A stretch of 64,000 nt of DNA. Source: Duganella sp. CF402 (GTDB lineage Bacteria; Pseudomonadota; Gammaproteobacteria; Burkholderiales; Burkholderiaceae_D). The notes beneath the pieces were generated by a model. That model searched no databases and had not been told where the DNA came from. It worked only from the letters and a program-made list of their open reading frames with translations. The stretch spans positions 186,001 through 250,000 of the forward strand of contig NZ_FOBG01000001.1 of NCBI RefSeq assembly GCF_900109645.1, given 5' to 3'. The position numbers and the translations under genes are program-made. This document shows positions 9,052-15,786 of the stretch, in pieces (positions within the stretch are counted from its first letter, which is position 1; each line of letters begins with the position of its first letter).

Positions 9052-9813
9052 ATGAACCCGATCCGTTTCGTTTGTCTGCTGCTCTGGCTGCTGGGCGGTG
9101 TGGCTGAGGCTGCACCGTTGAAAATCTACGGCATGGAGAGCGGCCCGATCAGCTTCCTCAACGGTGCACGGCCCGACGGCTATGCGGTGGAGCTGGCGCT
9201 GGCCATCCAGCAGCGGCTCGGCCAGCGCGACCCGATCGAGATTGTGCCGTGGGCGCGCGCCAACACGCTGGCGGTGGTGGGGCCGGGCGTGATGCTGCTG
9301 TCCATCGTGCGGACCGCCGAGCGCGCCAAGAACATGCATTTTGTCGGCCCGATTTTCAACACGCGGGTGACGGCGTTTGCGCTCAAGGGCATGGCGGCCG
9401 GATGGCGCCAGCAGAACCTCGACTTGCACAAGCTGCGCGCCGGCGCGCGGCGCGGCAGTATTTTCGTTTCGCTGCCGCGCGCACAGGGTTACAACATGCA
9501 GGACGAAACCAACACCTCCGAAACTGCCGCCAAGATGCTGGTCAACCGCCGCTTCGACCTGTGGTTCGACGGCGAGGAGTTGTATGCCGAGGCGCTGCGC
9601 CTGGCCGGCTACCGCGAGACGGAAGTGGAGGTGGCGTTCCGGCTCGATCTGGTCGAGGTGCATTTCGCTTTTTCCAACGGCACGCCGCAGGCCACCATCG
9701 ATGCGTGGGACCGCACGCTGCGCGAAATGAAGCGCGATGGCAGCTTGCTGAAGATCTATCGCAAGTGGCTGCCGCTCCATCAACTGCCGGCCGATGTGCC
9801 GTTGTCGCATTAG
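9052..9813 (+). CDS. Periplasmic solute-binding protein (SBP_bac_3-like), orphan
   Basis: A 253-residue protein with a signal peptide (cleavage near GGVAEAAPLK). It has the solute-binding layout GYAVELALAIQQRLGQRDPIEIVPWARANTLAVVGPGVMLLSIVRTAERA and a C-terminal helix DGSLLKIYRKWLPLHQL. It is related in plan to the protein at 939-1694 but is clearly not a recent copy. No ABC permease or ATPase is adjacent. It is divergent from the LptA-like gene, with 88 bases between the two starts. The ligand is unknown. Confidence 0.75.
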   Translation: MNPIRFVCLLLWLLGGVAEAAPLKIYGMESGPISFLNGARPDGYAVELALAIQQRLGQRDPIEIVPWARANTLAVVGPGVMLLSIVRTAERAKNMHFVGPIFNTRVTAFALKGMAAGWRQQNLDLHKLRAGARRGSIFVSLPRAQGYNMQDETNTSETAAKMLVNRRFDLWFDGEELYAEALRLAGYRETEVEVAFRLDLVEVHFAFSNGTPQATIDAWDRTLREMKRDGSLLKIYRKWLPLHQLPADVPLSH

Positions 9814-9816
9814 TAA

Positions 9817-9832
9817 GCATTCTCTAGAATGC
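9817..9832. promoter_or_regulatory. Short inverted repeat before the PHA-granule-type gene
   Basis: Seven-base arms GCATTCT and AGAATGC are separated by CT. The repeat lies just after the stop of the upstream binding-protein gene and 40 bases before the granule-protein start. An operator is possible; no T-run follows, so a terminator is unlikely. Confidence 0.3.
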
Positions 9833-9871
9833 CTCGGCTAGAATAAAATACCGGCAAACAGCACTGATGGG

Positions 9872-10243
9872 ATGGAAATGGCTAAGAAGTTGAAGAAGAA
9901 CGATGACCAGCAACTGGACGCGGTCCGCATGTCGTCGCAAGAGATCTGGCAGGCCGGCCTGGCCGCCTTCGCCAAGGCGCAGGAAGACGAGGGCAAGTTC
10001 TTCTCGATGCAGCTGTTCGAGGAGCGCGTGCTGCGCGCCCTGAGCTCGATCGGCGTGCCGAGCCGCGAGGAAGTCGAGGCCCTCAACCAGCGCATCGAGG
10101 CGCTGACCGCGCAAGTGGCGGCGCTGTCCGGCAAACCGGCGGTGAAGAAGGCTGCCAAGCCGGCCGCCAGGAAAGCCGCCGCGCCCAAGGCCGCCGTCAA
10201 GAAAACTGCCGCTAAAAAGCCGGCCGCGAAAAAGGCTAAGTAA
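9872..10243 (+). CDS. Phasin-like polyhydroxyalkanoate granule-associated protein
   Basis: A 123-residue protein in two parts. Residues about 1-85 form an amphipathic helical region (SSQEIWQAGLAAFAKAQEDEGKFFSMQL, then EEVEALNQRIEALTAQVAAL) of the kind seen in PhaI/PhaF/PhaM granule-associated proteins. Residues about 88-123 are a Lys/Ala/Pro tail (KKAAKPAARKAAAPKA, AAKKPAAKKAK) like histone H1, which in related proteins binds DNA and ties granules to the nucleoid. Two starts are possible, ATG at 9872 or at 9878. The TetR regulator gene follows about 100 bases downstream. Granule binding is inferred from family resemblance. Confidence 0.8.
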   Translation: MEMAKKLKKNDDQQLDAVRMSSQEIWQAGLAAFAKAQEDEGKFFSMQLFEERVLRALSSIGVPSREEVEALNQRIEALTAQVAALSGKPAVKKAAKPAARKAAAPKAAVKKTAAKKPAAKKAK

Positions 10244-10344
10244 CGGCATCTAGGCGCTAATTGCGTCTAAAAGCATGCGCGGGTGTTCCTCTGTGGTGCG
10301 CATCGGTGTTATGCTTGCACCAGAATAAACAGAGGTTTCCCGCT

Positions 10345-11010
10345 ATGCTACAAAAAGCTCCCCGCCGTACCCGCGAACGCATCTTAGAGTTGTCCTTGCG
10401 CTTGTTTAACGAGTTTGGCGAGCCCAATATCACCACCACCGTGATCGCCGAGGAGATGAATATCTCGCCGGGGAACCTGTACTACCACTTCCGCAACAAG
10501 GACGATATCGTCAACTCGATTTTCGTCCAGTTCGAGGCCGAGATCGAGCGCATCCTGACGGTGCCCAACGGCCGCCGCTCCAACATCGAAGACGTGTGGC
10601 TGTACCTGCACCTGATGTTTGAACTGATCTGGCGCTATCGCTTCTTCTACCGCGACCTGAATGATCTGCTGTCGCGCAACCGCAAGCTGGAGCTGCACTT
10701 CAAGCAGATCCTGGCGCACAAGATCAAGGTCGCCAAGCAGCTGTGCGAAGACCTGCGCAGCGAGAAGTCGCTGGAAGCGTCCGACACCGCCATCGAGGCG
10801 ATGGCAACCAATATGGTGGTGGTGGCGACGTACTGGCTGTCCTACGAATACGTGCGCAATCCGCGCAAGTACAGCGAGCAGCAATCGATGGCCGATGCGC
10901 TGGCGCGCGGCTGCTACCAGGTGCTGTCGCAAATCGGCCCGTACCTGCGCAATGAAACCAGCTTGCTGTTCCAAAAACTGTCCGAAGAATATCTGAAGAA
11001 GTTGAAGTAA
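10345..11010 (+). CDS. TetR family transcriptional regulator
   Basis: A 221-residue regulator starting at the ATG at 10345 (MLQKAPRRTRERILELSL), with AGAGG upstream; the longer open frame lacks plausible homology before this point. The helix-turn-helix TTTVIAEEMNISPGNLYYHFRNKDDIV (about residues 33-58) is typical TetR. The rest is an all-helical ligand and dimer domain with many aromatics (FELIWRYRFFYRDLNDLL). It sits between a PHA-granule-type gene and a TPR-like gene. The ligand and target genes are not evident, though local control of the granule gene is possible. Confidence 0.85.
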   Translation: MLQKAPRRTRERILELSLRLFNEFGEPNITTTVIAEEMNISPGNLYYHFRNKDDIVNSIFVQFEAEIERILTVPNGRRSNIEDVWLYLHLMFELIWRYRFFYRDLNDLLSRNRKLELHFKQILAHKIKVAKQLCEDLRSEKSLEASDTAIEAMATNMVVVATYWLSYEYVRNPRKYSEQQSMADALARGCYQVLSQIGPYLRNETSLLFQKLSEEYLKKLK

Positions 11011-11022
11011 ACCGGAGGCTTC

Positions 11023-11811
11023 ATGGCTTGGACCCCTTTCCCGTATCCCGATCCAGCATATCGCTACACGGCGGAGACTTTGAAGGAGGCCTGGCCGCAG
11101 CTGCACGCCGGCGACCGCGAGGCCTTCCCCACGCATCCGGCGCTGCTGCAGGCGTGGATCGCGTTTCATGCCGGAGAATTTGAGCGGGCTGCACGGCTCG
11201 GGCTCGACGTCGGCGTGAACGGTTACTCGGTGGCGCACAAGGCCATCTGCATGCACACCAATTACCTGGAGCCGAACGAGAAGAAACGCCTGGCCACCTT
11301 CGAATGCGTGGCCGAGCGCTGCGAGCGACAGCAACTGGAGCAGCCGCATAACCCGGCCGGCTACTATTGGCATGCGTATGCGCTGGGCCAGTATTCGCAG
11401 GGGATCTCGGTGGTGAAGGCGCTGGCGCAGGGACTGGGTGCCAAGGTCAAGCGCAGCCTGGACATGGCGATCAGGCTGGAACCGCAGCGCGCCGATGCGC
11501 AGACCGCGCTGGGCGTGTACCACGCCGAAATCCTCGACAAGGTGGGCGCGGTGCTGGCTGGCTTGACCTACGGCGTGAAGAAGGAAGTGGCTTACCGCCA
11601 GTTTGAAGAAGCTTTGAAGCTGAATCCCGATTCGGCCATCGTCCGCATTCAGTACGCGCGCGCGCTGCTGATGTTGGACGGGAAGAAGAAGGCGGCGCAA
11701 GCCGTGAGTTTGTATGAGCAAGCCGCCCACTGCCAGGTGCGCGACGCCACCGAGCGTCTCGACCAGCGGGCGGCGCAACAGGAACTGGAAGAGGAAAAAC
11801 TCAGTGGTTAA
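11023..11811 (+). CDS. TPR-like protein of unknown function
   Basis: A 262-residue cytoplasmic protein without a signal peptide. A CCGGAGG sequence precedes the ATG. The C-terminal half has helix pairs with TPR spacing: RSLDMAIRLEPQRADAQTALGVYHAEIL and QFEEALKLNPDSAIVRIQYARALLMLDG. The N-terminal half (about 30-120) also looks helical-repeat-like, with ALLQAWIAFHAGEFERAARLGLDVG. TPR proteins act as protein-protein scaffolds. The gene overlaps the LOG-family gene by 8 bases, so translation of the two is probably coupled. I cannot assign a specific role. Confidence 0.6.
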   Translation: MAWTPFPYPDPAYRYTAETLKEAWPQLHAGDREAFPTHPALLQAWIAFHAGEFERAARLGLDVGVNGYSVAHKAICMHTNYLEPNEKKRLATFECVAERCERQQLEQPHNPAGYYWHAYALGQYSQGISVVKALAQGLGAKVKRSLDMAIRLEPQRADAQTALGVYHAEILDKVGAVLAGLTYGVKKEVAYRQFEEALKLNPDSAIVRIQYARALLMLDGKKKAAQAVSLYEQAAHCQVRDATERLDQRAAQQELEEEKLSG

Positions 11812-12340
11812 GGCTATTTGTGTGTACTGCGGCGCCAATCCCGGCGCATCCCCCCGTTTTGCCGAAGAGGCGCGCGTGCTGGCGCGGGCGCTGGTGGAGC
11901 GTAACCTGTCGCTGGTCTACGGCGGCGGCAAGGTCGGTTTGATGGGCGTAATCGCCGATGAAGTGCTGCGTCTCGGCGGCGAGGTGACGGGCGTGATCCC
12001 GACCGCGCTGGTCGAACGCGAAGTGGGGCACACCGGCCTGACGCGCCAGTTCATCGTCAAGGATATGCACGAGCGCAAAGCCATGATGGCGCAGCTGGCC
12101 GACGGCTTCATCGCCATGCCGGGCGGCCTCGGTACGCTGGAAGAGTTGTTTGAGGTGCTGACCTGGGCCCAGCTGGGGATCCATTCCAAGCCGATTGGCC
12201 TGCTGAACGTCGACGGCTATTACGATGGTCTGGTGAGCTTCGTGCGTCACGCTACCGAGCAGGAACTGGTGCGCCCGCAGCATGCGGCGCTGATGATGGT
12301 CGAAAACGACGCTGAAACGCTGCTGCACCGCTTCGTTTAA
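11804..12340 (+). CDS. LOG family protein (cytokinin riboside 5'-monophosphate phosphoribohydrolase-like)
   Basis: I start this at the GTG at 11804, eight bases inside the end of the TPR gene and after GAGGAA; this gives 178 residues beginning VVKAICVYCGANPGASP. The LOG motif pair is present as PGGLGTLEELFEVLTW (about residues 105-120, the PGGxGTxxE catalytic motif), with SLVYGGGKVGLMG near 38-50. Family members cleave nucleoside 5'-monophosphates to base and ribose 5-phosphate. In bacteria they act in nucleotide turnover and sometimes cytokinin release. The physiological substrate here is unknown. Confidence 0.88.
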   Translation: MVKAICVYCGANPGASPRFAEEARVLARALVERNLSLVYGGGKVGLMGVIADEVLRLGGEVTGVIPTALVEREVGHTGLTRQFIVKDMHERKAMMAQLADGFIAMPGGLGTLEELFEVLTWAQLGIHSKPIGLLNVDGYYDGLVSFVRHATEQELVRPQHAALMMVENDAETLLHRFV

Positions 12341-12341
12341 T

Positions 12342-13484
12342 TCAGAGCTGGGCTGGCGTCCAGTGCCCCTCCACGCGCGCCAGCGCTTCGAGATAGTAGT
12401 AGTCCCCCCATAACGTCGCTTCATCCACGCCCAAGTCTGCGGCACGGTGGTAGACGCCGTGGCGCAGCAGGCCGCCGCAGGATGGATATTGGCCGGCGCA
12501 GTGCTGGGTGAGCGCTTCCAGCAGATCCAGCGCGGCGCTGCGGTAGTGCTGGCGCTGGGCGCCTGGCGGCAGTTGCTCCGCGATTTCCAGCAGGCCGCAG
12601 GCGGCAATCGCGCATGCCGAGCTGTCGCGCGGCTCGCCGCTGTCGTGCGGCAGACTCAGATCCCATAAGGCGATGCGGTCCGGCGGCAGCTGGGCCAGGA
12701 AGTAGTCGGCCAACCGCGTGGCGTCGTCCAGCAACTGCATGTCCGGCAAGTGGCGGTGGTTGAGCGCAAAGCCGTAGATGCCCCACGCTTGTCCGCGCGC
12801 CCAGCATGAATCGTCTGCCAGTCCCTGGTGGGTGGAAGGGCGCAGCGGTGCGCCGTTCTCCGCATCGAAGTGGAAGGTGTGATAAGTGCTGCCGCCCGGC
12901 CGCACCAAGTGCGCGCGGGTGCGCTGCAGGTGGCTGCGCGCCGCGTCGCTGAACGCTGTTTCGCCGCTGGCGCGCGCGGCCCAGTGCAGTAGCGGCAGGT
13001 TCATGATGCCGTCAATGATGACGCGGCCGCGCTGTTCGACATCGTCCATTGTTCCCCACGATTGAATCACGCCGGCGCCGGGCAGGAAGCGGCCCAGCAG
13101 GCGGCGCGCCGCGCCAAGTGTGGCGGCGTGCGCGCCGGGCTGGCCGTGCAAGTGGTGCGCGGTGGCGCAACTGAGCATGTAAAGAAAGCCCAGGTCATGG
13201 TGCTCGAGATCGACGCCCTGTTCGAGGCGGGCGATGAAGCTGGAGGTTTGCTGTTCCGCCGCCGCCTTCATCGGCGCCTGGCCGCCGATGGCGTGGCCCA
13301 GCCACAGCTGCCCGGTCCAGAAGCCGCTGGTCCAGCCGACGTTGGCGCCCGGCGGCGCGCCATTTAGTGTACGCGGCAGGTAGTGTTGGCGGGTGCTGGT
13401 ATCGCCGGGGAAGATGTCGGGCCCCAGCGCGGCCAGGGTTAGTTCAAGCTGGCGCAGGGCCAATTGCAGGGCGCGAGCAGTCAT
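12342..13484 (-). CDS. GH88 unsaturated glucuronyl hydrolase
   Basis: A 380-residue cytoplasmic enzyme (no signal peptide) of glycoside hydrolase family 88. These enzymes hydrate the 4,5-unsaturated uronic acid left by polysaccharide lyases and release it from the disaccharide. The two catalytic aspartates fit HHDLGF (D97) and IIDGIMNLPLLHW (D158); their spacing of 61 residues equals that of the characterised Bacillus enzyme (D88 and D149). NVGWTSGFWTGQLWLGH and DSCWARGQAWGIYGFAL are also family-like. I use the ATG at 13484, because the longer frame starts inside the LacI-type operator at 13508. It is divergent from the GH105 and PL8 genes that would supply its substrate. Confidence 0.9.
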   Translation of the reverse strand: MTARALQLALRQLELTLAALGPDIFPGDTSTRQHYLPRTLNGAPPGANVGWTSGFWTGQLWLGHAIGGQAPMKAAAEQQTSSFIARLEQGVDLEHHDLGFLYMLSCATAHHLHGQPGAHAATLGAARRLLGRFLPGAGVIQSWGTMDDVEQRGRVIIDGIMNLPLLHWAARASGETAFSDAARSHLQRTRAHLVRPGGSTYHTFHFDAENGAPLRPSTHQGLADDSCWARGQAWGIYGFALNHRHLPDMQLLDDATRLADYFLAQLPPDRIALWDLSLPHDSGEPRDSSACAIAACGLLEIAEQLPPGAQRQHYRSAALDLLEALTQHCAGQYPSCGGLLRHGVYHRAADLGVDEATLWGDYYYLEALARVEGHWTPAQL

Positions 13485-13507
13485 GGTGATGCCTGTCTTG
13501 TTAATGA

Positions 13508-13521
13508 TGGTTAACGTTACC
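13508..13521. promoter_or_regulatory. LacI-type operator O1 (GH88 promoter)
   Basis: Sequence TGGTTAACGTTACC, with a flanking A, centred on the AACGTT core. It lies about 24 bases upstream of the GH88 start and matches the other five sites of this locus. It is inferred to be bound by the LacI-family repressor encoded at 18226-19278. Confidence 0.7.
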
Positions 13522-13605
13522 ATGTTGTTTTGCGAATTTCAATCGGTGCTACTACTGAATGGCGCCTGAAGAGCCAAAAACCGCTTCACTATCTGAAAAA
13601 ATATG

Positions 13606-13619
13606 TGGTATCGTTAACC
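13606..13619. promoter_or_regulatory. LacI-type operator O2 (GH105-PL8 promoter)
   Basis: Sequence TGGTATCGTTAACC, one base off the pattern TGGTAACGTTAACC. It lies 26 bases before the GH105-DUF4861 start. Together with O1 it brackets the divergent intergenic region, so one repressor could control both directions. Confidence 0.7.
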
Positions 13620-13644
13620 TATTGATTCTTGATGGGAGGTGGCT

Positions 13645-15774
13645 TTGAATACTTACCGAGTAACCCTGGCTGGCCTGTGCGCTGGTTTGTTCCTGCTGGC
13701 CCCTGTGCAGGCGGCGCAATCGCCCGCCGCCGTGCTGGCGGTGATGGAGAAGGCCGCCAACTGGCAGCTCGCTCATCCTACCGATTATCCGGCCGACGAC
13801 TGGACCGAAGCGGTGGGCGACGCCGGCTTCATGGCGCTGGCGGGCGTCTCTGGCAACAGCGCCTACCGCGATGCGATGCTGGCGATGGGCCGCAAGAACC
13901 GCTGGCGCCTCGGCCCCAGCCTGTATCACGCCGACGACCAGGCGGTAGGCCAGACCTACGCCGAGCTGTATCAGCAGCTGCGCGACCCGGCCATGATCGC
14001 GCCGATGCGCGCGCAGTTCGACAACATCATCGAGGAGCCGCGCGACGGCACGCTGGACTTCCTGGCGCCGGGAGTGTTGATGCGCTGGTCGTGGTGCGAC
14101 TCGCTGTTCATGGGGCCACCGGCATGGGCGCGTTTGACGGCGGTGACCGGCGATGCGCGCTATCTCGAGTTTGCGATTGCGCGCTGGTGGAAGACGTCCG
14201 ACTATCTGTACGACCAGCAGGAGCACTTGTACTTCCGCGATAGCCGCTACTTCAAACAGCGCGAGGCCAATGGCAAGAAGGTGTTCTGGGGGCGCGGCAA
14301 CGGCTGGGTGCTGGGTGGACTGGCGCGCATGCTGCAATATGTGCCTGCCAATCATCCTTCCTATCCGCGCTTTGTGCAGCAGTACCGCGAAATGTCGGAG
14401 CGGCTCCTTAGCCTGCAGCAGGCCGATGGTTTGTGGCGTGCCAGCTTGCTCGATCCGGCCAGCTATCCGTCCAAGGACACCAGCGGCACCGGCTTGTACA
14501 CTTACGGCCTGGCATGGGGCGTGAACCAGGGCTTGCTGCCGAAGGAGACGTACGGTCCGGCGGTGCAGCGCGCGTGGCAGGCGCTGGCCGCCAGCATCAC
14601 GGCCGAGGGCAAGCTGACGCACGTGCAGCCGATCGGCGCCGATCCCAAACACTTCGACCCGGAATCGACCGACGTGTTCGCGGTGGGCGCTTTCCTGATG
14701 GCAGGCAGCGAACTGTATCGCATGTCGCTGGAGGAAGGCGGCGCGCCGCGCGTGGTGACGGTGGTGAACGGGACGCAGGCCTACCGGCTGGAGGAATCGG
14801 TGGAGGCGGATGCGCGCGACGTGGTGGTGATGGACGCTTTGACGTCGCGCGTGCTGCCGTCGCAGTCGGTAAGCAAGGGCGTGCTGTTCCAGTCTGATCT
14901 CGCGCCGGGCGAGACGCGTCGTTTCCTGCTGTTCCCGCGCAAGGCGCTGCCGGCGGTGCCGCCGGTGGTGTCGCGCGCGCATGCGCGTTTCGTGCCGGAG
15001 CGCATGGATGATTTCGCGTGGGAGAACGACCGCATCGCGCATCGCACCTACGGCCCGGCGATCATGACGGAGCCGCGCGAGATGCTGGTGTCGAGCGGGA
15101 TCGATGTGTGGTCCAAGTCCGCGCACAAGCTGGTGCAGGACGCATGGTACAAGGCCGGCGACTATCACGTGGAGAAAGGCGAGGGCCATGACTTCTACCA
15201 CGTCGGCAAGACGCGCGGCTGCGGTGGGCTGGGCATCTTCGATGGCAAGGCCTTGTACACATCGAAGAACTACGCAGGCTGGAAGATCCTGGCCGATGGC
15301 CCGATCCGCGCCGAGTTCGAGCTGCGCTTCGATGCATGGGATGCGGCCGGCCGCAAGGTGGCCGAGACGCGCCGCGTGTCGCTGGATGCGGGCAGTAATT
15401 TCAGCCGCGTCGAGAGTGTGTTCAGCAGCCCGTCCGCCGCGCCGCTGCCGGTGGGCGTAGGCATTGTGCAGCGCGAGGGGCAGGGCCGCTATGTCGACGA
15501 CAAGGCTGGCTGGATGAGTTATTGGGAGCCGGAGATGGGCGCGCATGGCAGCAATGCCTGCGCAGTGATCGTGCCGGGCGCCGGCGCGTTCACTGCCGCC
15601 GATGGCAATTACCTGGCGACTGCCACCGCCACGCCGGGTCGCGCCTTCGTTTATTATCTCGGCGCCGCGTGGAGCAAGGGCGGCGACTTCCCGAATGCGC
15701 AGGCATGGGAAGCCTATGTCCGGAGCACGGCGGCGCGCGTGGCGACGCCGGTGCAAGTAAAAGTGTCGCGCTAA
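13645..15774 (+). CDS. Exported GH105 hydrolase fused to a DUF4861-type domain
   Basis: A protein of about 709 residues with a signal peptide (cleavage near APVQAAQ). The start is chosen as TTG at 13645, because GGGAGG at 13634-13639 is correctly spaced for it but overlaps the GTG at 13639. Residues about 25-370 form an (alpha/alpha)6 barrel like YteR/YesR: VGDAGFMALAGVSG, VLMRWSWCDSLFMGPPAWA (likely catalytic Asp near 152) and VFWGRGNGWVLGGLARML. GH105 enzymes release unsaturated uronic acids. The C-terminal part (about 430-700; ENDRIAHRTYGPAIM, KGEGHDFYHVGKTRGCGGLGIFDG) resembles DUF4861. It is 12 bases upstream of the PL8 lyase gene. Whether the second domain is catalytic is unknown. Confidence 0.82.
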   Translation: MNTYRVTLAGLCAGLFLLAPVQAAQSPAAVLAVMEKAANWQLAHPTDYPADDWTEAVGDAGFMALAGVSGNSAYRDAMLAMGRKNRWRLGPSLYHADDQAVGQTYAELYQQLRDPAMIAPMRAQFDNIIEEPRDGTLDFLAPGVLMRWSWCDSLFMGPPAWARLTAVTGDARYLEFAIARWWKTSDYLYDQQEHLYFRDSRYFKQREANGKKVFWGRGNGWVLGGLARMLQYVPANHPSYPRFVQQYREMSERLLSLQQADGLWRASLLDPASYPSKDTSGTGLYTYGLAWGVNQGLLPKETYGPAVQRAWQALAASITAEGKLTHVQPIGADPKHFDPESTDVFAVGAFLMAGSELYRMSLEEGGAPRVVTVVNGTQAYRLEESVEADARDVVVMDALTSRVLPSQSVSKGVLFQSDLAPGETRRFLLFPRKALPAVPPVVSRAHARFVPERMDDFAWENDRIAHRTYGPAIMTEPREMLVSSGIDVWSKSAHKLVQDAWYKAGDYHVEKGEGHDFYHVGKTRGCGGLGIFDGKALYTSKNYAGWKILADGPIRAEFELRFDAWDAAGRKVAETRRVSLDAGSNFSRVESVFSSPSAAPLPVGVGIVQREGQGRYVDDKAGWMSYWEPEMGAHGSNACAVIVPGAGAFTAADGNYLATATATPGRAFVYYLGAAWSKGGDFPNAQAWEAYVRSTAARVATPVQVKVSR

Positions 15775-15786
15775 CAGGAGAGCCGC

